Notes: generated by a model not told the origin, from the letters alone. A stretch of 53,952 nucleotides of DNA from an uncultured Clostridia bacterium (GCA_937916195.1 CALFTO010000106.1:1-53952), one strand, 5' to 3'; shown: positions 35,693-43,335, counted from the stretch's first letter. A program made the numbers and translations.

Positions 35693-36739
35693 ATGAAAAA
35701 GATTCTCAGTGTAGCTCTTGCAGTAGTAATGCTCTTCGCAGTTGTTGCTCTTGCAGGTTGCGGCAAAAAAGAAGCACCTCTTAAGTTCGGTCTTGGCGTA
35801 GTTGCTAACTATGGTGCAACAAAGAACGCTGACGGCGAAAACAACGGTGAAGGCGAATTCAACACAACAGCAGTTGCAGTTCTTCTTGATGCTGAAGGCA
35901 AAATCGTAAAGATTGACCTTGATACAGCTCAGATTAAGCCCACATGGACTTCAGAAGGCAAAAAGGTTGATGTAACAGACTTCAGAACAAAGTATGATAA
36001 GGGTACAGATTATCATATGGCTGAGTTCGGCGCAAACATGGATAAGAATGGCGACGGTAAGGTTCTTGAGTGGAACGCACAGGCTGATGCTTTCATGACA
36101 ACAGCTACAGGCAAAACTCTTGCTGAAGTTAAGGCTTATATGGCAGAAGACGGTTACGCAACAGGCGACCTTGCAACAGCAGGTTGCACAATTCACGTAA
36201 CAGATTTTGTTACAGCTCTTGAAAAGGCAGTTAACAGTGCTGTTGAATCAACAGCTACTGCTGAAAACAATCTCAAGGTTGCTCTTGTAACATCAGCATC
36301 TCACGATAATAAGGATGCTACTGAAGAAGCAGATGGTCTTAATCAGGTTGACACAACAGTTGTTGCTGCTGTTACAGATGCAGAGGGCAAGGTTGTAGTT
36401 GCTAAGACAGACTGCACACAGGGTAAGATTACATTCAATGCTAAGGGCGAAGCTACAGTTGATACAACAGCTGCTGTTAAGTCAAAGCTTGAACAGGGCG
36501 ATGATTACAATATGGCAACATATGGTGCAAACATCGACTTGAATGGCGACGGTAAGGTTCTTGAGTGGTATGCACAGGCTGCTGAATTTGACAAGGCTCT
36601 TGTTGGCAAGAAGGCTGCTGATTTCGCAGCATTTGCTGATGATAAGGGTTACGGCACAGGCGACCTTGCTACAGCAGGTTGCACAATCGCTGTTGCTGAT
36701 ATGGTTGCTGCTGCAGTTGCTGCTGCAACAGTTGCTTAA
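35693..36739 (+). CDS. Lipoprotein with two FMN_bind-like repeats
   Basis: A 348-residue lipoprotein (lipobox LAGC, C23). The mature part is two similar modules of about 150 residues (31-180 and 194-343). Each has a strand pair near AVLLDAEGKIV / AAVTDAEGKVV, a DxNGDGKVLEW stretch and ends in GDLATAGCTI followed by a helix. The end aligns with the end of the RnfG FMN_bind module (SGATITTNGYKTGIGKAIEAV-type), with SGAT changed to AGCT. T166 and T331 would be the equivalents of the flavinylated Thr. ApbE is the next gene. I infer an extracytoplasmic flavin or redox protein; covalent flavin is not proven because the motif departs from DxxSGAT. AAGGAGAA precedes ATG 35693. Confidence 0.78.
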   Translation: MKKILSVALAVVMLFAVVALAGCGKKEAPLKFGLGVVANYGATKNADGENNGEGEFNTTAVAVLLDAEGKIVKIDLDTAQIKPTWTSEGKKVDVTDFRTKYDKGTDYHMAEFGANMDKNGDGKVLEWNAQADAFMTTATGKTLAEVKAYMAEDGYATGDLATAGCTIHVTDFVTALEKAVNSAVESTATAENNLKVALVTSASHDNKDATEEADGLNQVDTTVVAAVTDAEGKVVVAKTDCTQGKITFNAKGEATVDTTAAVKSKLEQGDDYNMATYGANIDLNGDGKVLEWYAQAAEFDKALVGKKAADFAAFADDKGYGTGDLATAGCTIAVADMVAAAVAAATVA

Positions 36740-36757
36740 TTGCAAATTAAAAATTCG

Positions 36758-36787
36758 GGGATGTTGTTCGCGCAACATCCCTTTTTT
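36758..36787 (+). terminator. Terminator between lipoprotein gene and apbE
   Basis: 9-bp stem GGGATGTTG/CAACATCCC with a 6-nt loop, followed by TTTTTT. Only 16 bp separate it from the apbE start and no promoter fits there, so apbE probably depends on read-through. Confidence 0.85.
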
Positions 36788-36802
36788 ATTGGAAGTGTTA
36801 AA

Positions 36803-37873
36803 ATGAAAAAAGTAATTTCATCAGTATTAATAATTTCATTGTTACTCGTGCAATCCTTCAGCCTTGCGGGTTGCAACAAAACACCAAAGCTTAATAAATT
36901 CAGTGAATATTACTTTGAGTATTTTGACACAGTAACAACTATAATTGGTTACGAAGAAAGTGAAGAAGAATTCAAAGCAGTCTGTGAAGAAGTTAAGACA
37001 TTGCTTAATGAGTATCATAAACTTTTTACCATTTATAACAGATATGAGGATTTAAATAACCTTGTGACAATTAATGACCTTGTTGATGGCAAGCACACCG
37101 AGGTAGAAGTTGACCAGAGAATTATCGATATGCTTACCTTTGCCAAGGAAATGTATACTGAGACCGATGGAAATGTGAATATTGCAATGGGTAGTGTGCT
37201 TAAAATATGGCATATTTATCGAAACGAGGGTCTTGATGACCCCGCAAATGCAGAACTTCCTCCTATGGAAAAATTACAAGAGGCGGCAAAGCATACAAAT
37301 ATTGAAAATCTGATTATTGATGATGAAAAAAACACAGTCTTTCTTGCGGACCCTGAAATGAGCCTTGACGTAGGCGCAATCGCAAAGGGCTATGCAGCAG
37401 AAAAAATAGCGGAATACTTGGAAGAAAAAGGGATTAAAGGATATCTTCTTAATCTGGGCGGAAATGTTCGTACAATCGGGCAGGCAGGCGAAAATCCATG
37501 GAATGTGGGCATTGAAAACCCCGATGTTGATAATGAAGAGAAACCATATATCGAATTTCTTCATTTAAGTGGCGAGAGCCTTGTGACAAGTGGAACATAT
37601 CAACGCTTTTATGTGGTTAATGGCGAAAATTATCACCATATTATTGACCCAGCAACGCTTATGCCCGGCACAAAATATCGTTCAGTTTCAGTGCTTACTG
37701 ATGATTCGGGACTTGGTGATGCAATGTCAACTGCACTTTTCCTTATGGATTACGAAGACGGATTAAACCTTGTCAAATCAATGGAAAATGTAGAGGCTAT
37801 GTGGGTGCTTCCTGACGGAGAACAACGCTATTCCGACGGATTTAAAGCCTACACCTATATTCCGCAACAATAA
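36803..37873 (+). CDS. apbE: FAD:protein FMN transferase
   Basis: A 356-residue lipoprotein (lipobox LAGC, C24) that moves FMN from FAD to Thr in DxxSGAT-type motifs of extracytoplasmic proteins. Family blocks: DVGAIAKGYAAEKI (about 200), LLNLGGNVRTIG, YHHIIDPATLMPG and GLGDAMSTALFLM, which hold the Mg2+ and FAD. Natural clients in this window are RnfD (T153) and RnfG (T369), and perhaps the lipoprotein just upstream. ATG 36803 follows GGAAG; the ORF extension to 36740 overlaps the terminator. Confidence 0.93.
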   Translation: MKKVISSVLIISLLLVQSFSLAGCNKTPKLNKFSEYYFEYFDTVTTIIGYEESEEEFKAVCEEVKTLLNEYHKLFTIYNRYEDLNNLVTINDLVDGKHTEVEVDQRIIDMLTFAKEMYTETDGNVNIAMGSVLKIWHIYRNEGLDDPANAELPPMEKLQEAAKHTNIENLIIDDEKNTVFLADPEMSLDVGAIAKGYAAEKIAEYLEEKGIKGYLLNLGGNVRTIGQAGENPWNVGIENPDVDNEEKPYIEFLHLSGESLVTSGTYQRFYVVNGENYHHIIDPATLMPGTKYRSVSVLTDDSGLGDAMSTALFLMDYEDGLNLVKSMENVEAMWVLPDGEQRYSDGFKAYTYIPQQ

Positions 37874-37891
37874 ACTGTCAACAATTATACA

Positions 37892-37920
37892 TTGAATTGT
37901 CAGGAATTCTGTTGTATAAT
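37892..37920 (+). promoter_or_regulatory. Sigma-A type promoter for fprA, flanked by an operator-like repeat
   Basis: TTGAAT (37892-37897), 17 bp, TATAAT (37915-37920). A 10-bp perfect inverted repeat, ACAATTATAC (37881-37890) and GTATAATTGT (37914-37923), brackets the promoter; its right arm covers the -10 box. Confidence 0.75.
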
Positions 37921-37950
37921 TGTATAAAATAAAACGCAGAGGTAAAAATA

Positions 37951-39108
37951 ATGATAATTTCAAATGATATTAAATATATTGGTGTTAACGACCATAAAAT
38001 CGACTTGTTTGAGGGTCAGTATGATGTGCCCAACGGTATGGCATACAATTCATATGCAATTATCGACGAGAAAATCGCAATTATGGATTCTGTTGACGTG
38101 AATTTTACAGAAGAATGGCTCGGTAATATTAAGAACGCTCTTGGTGAAAGAGAGCCTGACTATCTTGTTGTTCAGCATATGGAGCCTGACCATTCAGCCA
38201 ACATTGTAAGCTTTGTAAATGCTTATCCGAATTCTAAAATTGTTGCATCTGCGGCAGCTTTCAAGATGATGAAACAATTTTTCGGTACGGATTTTGCAGA
38301 CAAACAGATTGTAGTGGGTGAGGGTGCTCAGCTTTCACTCGGCAAACACGAATTGACTTTCTATACCGCACCAATGGTGCATTGGCCCGAGGTTATTGTG
38401 ACCTATGACAGCACAGATAAAGTTCTTTTCTCTGCTGACGGTTTTGGCAAATTCGGTGCTCTTGATGTAGAAGAGGATTGGGCTTGTGAGGCAAGACGCT
38501 ATTATATCGGCATTGTTGGTAAATACGGCGCACAGGTGCAGGCACTTCTTAAAAAGGCATCTGCACTCGATATTGAAATTATTTGTCCGTTACACGGACC
38601 AGTGCTAAATGAAAATCTTGGATATTATATTAATCTTTATGATATCTGGTCAAGCTATGGTGTTGAGAGCGATGGTGTTGTGATTGCCTATACATCAGTT
38701 TACGGCAACACAAAGAAAGCAGTTGAAAAGCTCGCTGAAATGCTCAAAGAGAAAGGTTGCCCTAAGGTTGTTATAAATGACCTTGCCCGCTCAGACATGG
38801 CAGAGGCAGTTGAAGACGCTTTCAGATACGGCAAAATCGTTCTTGCAACAACCACATATAATTCAGATGTTTTCCCATTTATGCGTGAGTTTATCAATCA
38901 TCTTACAGAACGCGGATTTAAAAACCGAACAATCGGCTTTGTTGAAAACGGAAGCTGGGCACCTGTGGCAACAAAGGTGATGAAGAAGATGCTTGAAAAC
39001 TCCAAAAATTTGACATATACAGATGCAACAGTAAGAATTCTGTCTGCACTTAATGATGATAGTACAGCACAACTCAGCGCACTTGCGGAGGAGTTGTGCA
39101 AAAACTGA
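37951..39108 (+). CDS. Flavodiiron protein (FprA family, A-type flavoprotein)
   Basis: A 385-residue enzyme that reduces O2 (to water) or NO (to N2O), protecting anaerobes. The N-terminal metallo-beta-lactamase-like domain (about 1-245) has the diiron ligands HMEPDHSA, MVHWPE, SADGFGKF and CPLHGP. The C-terminal flavodoxin domain (about 250-385) starts IAYTSVYGNTKKAVEKLA, the FMN phosphate loop. The rubredoxin gene 17 bp downstream is its likely electron donor. AGAGGT lies 8 bp before ATG 37951. Confidence 0.94.
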   Translation: MIISNDIKYIGVNDHKIDLFEGQYDVPNGMAYNSYAIIDEKIAIMDSVDVNFTEEWLGNIKNALGEREPDYLVVQHMEPDHSANIVSFVNAYPNSKIVASAAAFKMMKQFFGTDFADKQIVVGEGAQLSLGKHELTFYTAPMVHWPEVIVTYDSTDKVLFSADGFGKFGALDVEEDWACEARRYYIGIVGKYGAQVQALLKKASALDIEIICPLHGPVLNENLGYYINLYDIWSSYGVESDGVVIAYTSVYGNTKKAVEKLAEMLKEKGCPKVVINDLARSDMAEAVEDAFRYGKIVLATTTYNSDVFPFMREFINHLTERGFKNRTIGFVENGSWAPVATKVMKKMLENSKNLTYTDATVRILSALNDDSTAQLSALAEELCKN

Positions 39109-39125
39109 ACGGGAGGTGACTTGCA

Positions 39126-39281
39126 GTGAAATATGTATGTGATGTATGCGGTTGGGTTTATGACGAAGAACTCGGTGACCCTGATAACGGCATTGCTCCC
39201 GGAACAAAATTTGAAGATTTACCCGACGATTTTGTTTGTCCACTTTGTGGAGTTGGTAAAGATAACTTTAGTGAAGAATAA
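39126..39281 (+). CDS. Rubredoxin (51 residues)
   Basis: A short gene with GTG start at 39126, behind GGGAGGTGA. The 51-residue product has the two iron-binding CxxC pairs of rubredoxin, CDVCGW near residue 5 and CPLCGVGK near residue 38, separated by the usual aromatic and acidic stretch. It would carry electrons from an NAD(P)H reductase to the flavodiiron protein. It ends 5 bp before the terminator hairpin. Confidence 0.93.
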   Translation: MKYVCDVCGWVYDEELGDPDNGIAPGTKFEDLPDDFVCPLCGVGKDNFSEE

Positions 39282-39285
39282 TAAG

Positions 39286-39316
39286 AAAGACCTTTGGTTC
39301 ACCCAAAGGTCTTTTT
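39286..39316. terminator. Bidirectional terminator after rubredoxin
   Basis: 12-bp perfect stem AAAGACCTTTGG/CCAAAGGTCTTT with a 5-nt loop and T-runs; shared with the convergent GH43 gene. Confidence 0.88.
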
Positions 39317-39317
39317 G

Positions 39318-40259
39318 CTATATATGGTCTTTATATCTTTCAGCGGTGATTATACCGTCTTCAACATTGATTTTACAAATTCTTGCGTTTCGTGCATCAA
39401 AGGCGTTGAGCTTATCACCATAATCTCTCGCGTGATAGATTGCATACCATTGACCGTCCTCTTTAATCATTGAGTGGTGGCCTGTGCCTTCTTCAAACTC
39501 ATTTGCTTTGAGTACGGGGTGATATGTATTTGCGTCAGGATATTTCTCGAACTTGATTTTAGTAAGGTCTGTTTCATCGGTTTTCGCTCTTGCATAGCCT
39601 ATGTAATATGTGGGCTGTTCAAAGCAGTTGCCAGAATACATAAGATAGTGCCAATCGCCCTCTTTGAAGTAGAATGCACCCTCAATTGTGTGCCAGTGCT
39701 GACCTTTTTTGTAACGGTCACGGCGATAAATGTCTTCGTCAAGTGTGGGCTCAACTACTAAAACGGGCTCGCCTGCAGGGGTGAATGGGTCAAGCATTTT
39801 GTCAACATAAATGCAAGTGCCAATTCGCTCGCCCTCAAAACGATTTGCAGAGTAGAAAAGGAAAAGCCCCGCTTCGTTTTTAACAATATGTGAGTCTATT
39901 GAGAATGGGTGTAAAATTTGCGTTGTATTTGTGAAAGGTCCAAGAGGATTATCGGCAACCGACACGTGCATTGCTCCCCTGTGACCGCCCTTATCGGGTG
40001 TATCGTTGTAAATCTCGATTGAATTATACATATAGAATTTACCGTCAAGCTCAATAACGCTTGGTGCCCAGAATGAATCGTGATTTGGCACGGTCATAAC
40101 TACGCCGTAATATTCCCAACCCTCAAAAAGACTGTCAGATTGATAAGCGTAAACTGCGTCGTGTCCTGTGACATAAATATAATATCTGCCACCCGATTTT
40201 AAAATATATGGGTCTGCCTGACCTTGATAGTGTTCTTTGTCAACTTTGAGTAAATGCAC
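39318..40259 (-). CDS. Glycoside hydrolase family 43 (arabinanase/xylosidase-like)
   Basis: A 313-residue five-bladed beta-propeller enzyme without signal peptide. The three GH43 acidic residues are visible: Asp in GQADPYIL (general base), Asp in SIDSHIVKN (pKa modulator) and Glu in HTIEGAFYFKEGDWH (acid). GTGHHSMI holds the structural His. It acts inside the cell, likely on short arabino- or xylo-oligosaccharides. The start is GTG 40259, 8 bp after GGGAGG. A TTGAAA-17-TAAAAT promoter precedes it. Confidence 0.9.
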   Translation of the reverse strand: MHLLKVDKEHYQGQADPYILKSGGRYYIYVTGHDAVYAYQSDSLFEGWEYYGVVMTVPNHDSFWAPSVIELDGKFYMYNSIEIYNDTPDKGGHRGAMHVSVADNPLGPFTNTTQILHPFSIDSHIVKNEAGLFLFYSANRFEGERIGTCIYVDKMLDPFTPAGEPVLVVEPTLDEDIYRRDRYKKGQHWHTIEGAFYFKEGDWHYLMYSGNCFEQPTYYIGYARAKTDETDLTKIKFEKYPDANTYHPVLKANEFEEGTGHHSMIKEDGQWYAIYHARDYGDKLNAFDARNARICKINVEDGIITAERYKDHI

Positions 40260-40292
40260 AATTCCATCCTCCCGATGTGCTGAATTATCATA

Positions 40293-40321
40293 ATTTTATC
40301 ATATAACATAGCCAATTTCAA
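40293..40321 (-). promoter_or_regulatory. Sigma-A type promoter, GH43 gene
   Basis: Minus-strand TTGAAA (40321-40316), 17 bp, TAAAAT (40298-40293). It is back-to-back with the CPBP gene promoter, 13 bp away. Confidence 0.75.
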
Positions 40322-40334
40322 TAAAAAGTATGTA

Positions 40335-40363
40335 TTGAAACCGCGACAAATGAATAGTATAAT
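40335..40363 (+). promoter_or_regulatory. Sigma-A type promoter, CPBP protease gene
   Basis: TTGAAA (40335-40340), 17 bp, TATAAT (40358-40363). Confidence 0.8.
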
Positions 40364-40401
40364 AATTATAGTTTTTATTGTTTGTTTTTAAGGTGATGAG
40401 A

Positions 40402-41133
40402 ATGAATAAGCTTTATGAGAAAAGCGAAGTTGGATTTTCAATTTTGTGGATTGTAATTTATGTGGTAGGCACAAGCCTTGCTGACGGGTTTTCGGGTGCA
40501 ATAGGTATAGAAAAATCATTAACCTTTATTTTTCACATTGTTTTGTCGGCGGTTGTGCTTATCTGGATTAAGAAACAAGGATTTTTTGAAAAATACGGAC
40601 TTTGCAAAACAGATGTAAAGTCTTCAAAATTTTTATATTACATACCACTTGTGATTATATCTACCTGTAATTTGTGGCTTGGTGTAAAAATGAATTTGTC
40701 TTTACCCGAAACATTGCTTTATATGGTGAGTATGCTCTGTGTAGGATTTTTAGAAGAAATTATTTTCCGCGGATTTCTTTTTAAAGCAATGGCAAAGAAC
40801 GATATGAAATCTGCAATAATCGTATCAAGCATTACCTTTGGAATAGGACATATTATAAATCTTGTAAACGGCAGTGGCGCAAACCTCTTGTCAAATCTCT
40901 GTCAGGTGGTTTATGCTATGGCGGCGGGATTTTTATTCGTAATTATTTTTTATCGCGGTAAAACTCTTTTGCCCTGCATTATAACTCACAGTATAGTCAA
41001 CTGCTTAAGTGCTTTTGCCAATGAAGATATTACCCCTACGGTTGAAATTACAGTTGCTATCGTTCTCACCGTGATTGAGGTTTCTTATTCGCTTATTCTT
41101 CTGAAAACTTTGCCTAAAGAAAATAAGGCATAA
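40402..41133 (+). CDS. CPBP intramembrane metalloprotease (CAAX/Abi family)
   Basis: A 243-residue membrane protein with about seven helices. The protease motifs are EEIIFRGFLF (Glu-Glu...Arg), FGIGHIINL (His) and THSIVNC (His/Asn). Members cleave membrane peptides or modify bacteriocin immunity; the target is unknown. ATG 40402 is 5 bp after AAGGTGA; the earlier ATG at 40396 overlaps that site. No terminator of its own is clear. Confidence 0.88.
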   Translation: MNKLYEKSEVGFSILWIVIYVVGTSLADGFSGAIGIEKSLTFIFHIVLSAVVLIWIKKQGFFEKYGLCKTDVKSSKFLYYIPLVIISTCNLWLGVKMNLSLPETLLYMVSMLCVGFLEEIIFRGFLFKAMAKNDMKSAIIVSSITFGIGHIINLVNGSGANLLSNLCQVVYAMAAGFLFVIIFYRGKTLLPCIITHSIVNCLSAFANEDITPTVEITVAIVLTVIEVSYSLILLKTLPKENKA

Positions 41134-41183
41134 AAAATCGCCCCTAAAGGACGACACAACAATCAATTATTAAAAAATGTCAT

Positions 41184-41251
41184 AAAAAAAGAAGTAACCC
41201 CCGAGGTCGACGTTTCTTTACACGCCTTTCACTGACCGGGGGGTTACTTCT
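41184..41251 (-). terminator. Compound terminator of the putative structured RNA
   Basis: 13-bp perfect stem AGAAGTAACCCCC (41251-41239) with its complement (41202-41190), followed by seven T on the minus strand. Inside, GGTC/GACC and GGCGT/ACGTC continue the helix. The stem is unusually long and G-C rich for this region. Confidence 0.85.
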
Positions 41252-41592
41252 GTTCACTCTTGATATCTAACATCTTTTTATTTACCTCTCTTTCTTAAAT
41301 TTGCCTTCACTCATTTCTTCATTCCGTTCAACACTTTTTACAGTCATCAATTATTCTCGAAAAGCGAGACCCTTTCATGTTTCAGAACTAATTTTTGAAG
41401 GCTTTGTTAAGGTCGGCTCTTTTTAAAATAAACTTTAGTTTGCAAGCACTTAATCTATTTTAAATTTGTTTTATTAAAACTTCATTTTCGTCCGTGCTGC
41501 TTGCTACACCATTTTTATTCTTTTAAACTAAGCTTTATTTTTTTGAGCCTTTGATTTTACCTGTACATCGGTATCACCATTTCCTTTCTGTG
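41184..41592 (-). ncRNA. Putative structured RNA, about 410 nt, function unknown
   Basis: A complete transcription unit without a credible ORF. A TTGATT-17-TATATT promoter lies just upstream. In the transcript (minus strand) helices nest: GGCTC 41549-41545 with GAGCC 41419-41415; AAAATAAA 41541-41534 with TTTATTTT 41432-41425; TTAGTTT 41531-41525 with AAACTAA 41441-41435; GCAAGCA 41504-41498 with TGCTTGC 41448-41442; hairpin GTTTT/AAAAC 41480-41468; then TCTCG/CGAGA 41369-41355. It ends in a compound terminator. Only tiny ORFs are present (the last is 9 codons just before the terminator). It has none of the signatures of RNase P RNA, tmRNA, SRP RNA or a known riboswitch. It could also encode very short peptides. 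Confidence 0.6.
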
Positions 41593-41597
41593 TCTAT

Positions 41598-41626
41598 AAT
41601 ATAACACGAAAAAACACAGAAATCAA
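41598..41626 (-). promoter_or_regulatory. Sigma-A type promoter of the putative structured RNA
   Basis: Minus-strand TTGATT (41626-41621), 17 bp, TATATT (41603-41598). An 8-bp inverted repeat, TTTCTGTG (41622-41615) and CACAGAAA (41592-41585), brackets the -10 box and could be an operator. Confidence 0.7.
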
Positions 41627-41712
41627 TATGTAATATTGTACAAAGTTAACACTTTTCTATTATTCAATTCGCAGATTTTGTGCACTTTGCTAACAAAGCT
41701 TTTGAAATTCTA

Positions 41713-41741
41713 TTGACATTTGCTTTAAAATTTGGTATTCT
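41713..41741 (+). promoter_or_regulatory. Sigma-A type promoter in the intergenic region, plus strand
   Basis: TTGACA (41713-41718), 17 bp, TATTCT (41736-41741). It points to the short unit at 41748-41820, not to any protein gene. Confidence 0.65.
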
Positions 41742-41747
41742 AAATAT

Positions 41748-41820
41748 GTTGGGTGTCTGTAAGACACCTTGTTTTTTGTCGAAAAAAGGGGACTAAATCA
41801 AGTCCCCTTTAATTTTTTTT
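41748..41820 (+). ncRNA. Putative short transcript of two hairpins
   Basis: From the predicted start near 41748 the RNA would hold a 7-bp hairpin GGTGTCT/AGACACC (41752-41768) followed by TTGTTTTTT, then a 10-bp hairpin AAAGGGGACT/AGTCCCCTTT (41785-41810) followed by eight T. Either hairpin could terminate it, giving about 30 or 70 nt. The second hairpin also serves as terminator for the convergent MATE gene. Confidence 0.4.
41785..41820. terminator. Bidirectional terminator at the end of the MATE gene
   Basis: 10-bp perfect stem AAAGGGGACT/AGTCCCCTTT, loop of 6 nt, with TTTTTTTT on the plus side and TTTTTT on the minus side. Confidence 0.85.
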
Positions 41821-41839
41821 AGTATTCAATTGGTAAGCA

Positions 41840-43204
41840 TTATCTTTTTGCTTTTTTTCGTTTGTTGTAAATAACGAAATATGCTATTGTTTGTGCAACA
41901 AAGGTAATTCCCCATGAGATTGTGTAGGAATGATACAACCATTCAAGTGTATGAAACTGTGGCAACTGGAAAACTGTGTAAATCCAACCAATTCTGAAAC
42001 CGCAGACACCTACAACCGAAATAATCATTGGGGCAAGGGAAACACCCATACCACGAAGTCCGCCACCCGAAACATCCATAAGACCTAAAAGACAGAACGG
42101 AATGAACAAACAAGTCATTCTCACAAGTCCGTATTCAATAGCTTCGGGTGAATCGGTGATATAGATTGATAAAAGCTTAGGACCGAGCAGGAACATTGTT
42201 GTTGACAAGGTAATACCGATTACAAGCACACAGCAAAGGCAGATGATGAACACCTTTTTTGCGCGTCGGTATTGATTTGCACCCACATTTTGTCCCGTAA
42301 AATTGATTGTAGTCTGATGGAAAGCATTGAGCACCACATAGACAAAACCTTCAATATTCAGCGCCGCTGCGTTACCGGACATTACAACAGCACCAAAAGA
42401 GTTTATTGAAGACTGAATAATTACGTTTGAAATCGAGAAAAGTGAGCCTTGAATACCTGCGGGCAATCCGATTTTCAAAATCTGTAAAAACTCGTCCTTA
42501 TAAAATTTTAACTGTGAAAAATGAAGCTGACACGCATCGCTTCGTTTTACAAGAGAGAGCACCACAAGAAAAGCTGAAATTCCTTGTGAAATAGTGGTTG
42601 CCAAAGCAACACCCGCAACATTCAAATGAAAAACTGTGACAAAAAATATGTTGAGGATAACATTGACAATTCCTGCAAATGTTAAAAAGATTAACGGAGA
42701 TTTTGTATCGCCTGCGGCACGAAGAATTGATGCGCAGAAATTGTAAATCATCATAAAAATAATGCCGGCGAAATAAATCTTCATATAAAGAGCTGAAAGA
42801 GGAAGCACATCTTTGGGCGTATCCATCCATATCAAGAAAGTTTCAGAGAATGTCACACCCACAAGGGTGAGAATTACTCCACCGATAAGTGCTGTGGGGA
42901 TAGCTGTATGTACTGCACGATGGGCTTTTCTGCCGTCATTAGCGCCGAGCGCTTGAGCAACCGCAACACCCGTACCAACCGAAAGTCCTACAAAAAGATT
43001 GACAATAAGATTTGTGATTGCCCCCGTTGCACCAACCGCCGCAACGGATATGCTGCCACAAAACTGCCCAACTATAATCAAATCAGCCGCGTTGAAAAGT
43101 AATTGCAAAATTCCCGTAAAAATTATGGGGATTGTGTATGAAATTATGTTGCGAAACAATGGTCCGCTTGTCATATCAATACTTCGTTTTCTTGTAAGTG
43201 CCAA
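41840..43204 (-). CDS. MATE-family efflux transporter
   Basis: A 454-residue protein with twelve helices in two homologous halves, NorM/DinF-like. It starts MALTRKRSIDMTSGPLFRNI; FCGSISVAAVGATGAITNL and AAGDTKSPLIFL are family blocks. It expels cationic drugs or metabolites using Na+ or H+. The start is TTG 43204, 7 bp after GGAGA. It has its own TTGAAA-17-TATAAT promoter. Confidence 0.92.
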   Translation of the reverse strand: MALTRKRSIDMTSGPLFRNIISYTIPIIFTGILQLLFNAADLIIVGQFCGSISVAAVGATGAITNLIVNLFVGLSVGTGVAVAQALGANDGRKAHRAVHTAIPTALIGGVILTLVGVTFSETFLIWMDTPKDVLPLSALYMKIYFAGIIFMMIYNFCASILRAAGDTKSPLIFLTFAGIVNVILNIFFVTVFHLNVAGVALATTISQGISAFLVVLSLVKRSDACQLHFSQLKFYKDEFLQILKIGLPAGIQGSLFSISNVIIQSSINSFGAVVMSGNAAALNIEGFVYVVLNAFHQTTINFTGQNVGANQYRRAKKVFIICLCCVLVIGITLSTTMFLLGPKLLSIYITDSPEAIEYGLVRMTCLFIPFCLLGLMDVSGGGLRGMGVSLAPMIISVVGVCGFRIGWIYTVFQLPQFHTLEWLYHSYTISWGITFVAQTIAYFVIYNKRKKAKR

Positions 43205-43236
43205 TTTAAAGTCTCCAATACATTAATGCTTATTGT

Positions 43237-43265
43237 ATTATACAACTGTCATTTTGCTTTTTCAA
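43237..43265 (-). promoter_or_regulatory. Sigma-A type promoter, MATE gene
   Basis: Minus-strand TTGAAA (43265-43260), 17 bp, TATAAT (43242-43237). Confidence 0.8.
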
Positions 43266-43268
43266 GCC

Positions 43269-43296
43269 TTGACAAAAAGTGAAATAAAGTTAAAAT
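43269..43296 (+). promoter_or_regulatory. Sigma-A type promoter, comEC operon
   Basis: TTGACA (43269-43274), 16 bp, TAAAAT (43291-43296). The -35 starts only 3 bp from the -35 of the divergent MATE promoter. Confidence 0.7.
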
Positions 43297-43335
43297 GTTA
43301 ATGTGTCAATAATTTCTTGAAAGGAGTTGCGGGCG

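Noticed and set aside
41184..41592. Type I toxin (holin-like) gene or RNase P/tmRNA at the RNA locus
   Set aside because: The terminator stem recalls those after small holin-like toxins, but no frame gives a hydrophobic peptide. RNase P (GAGGAAAGTCC) and tmRNA (TTCGA and CCA end) signatures are absent.
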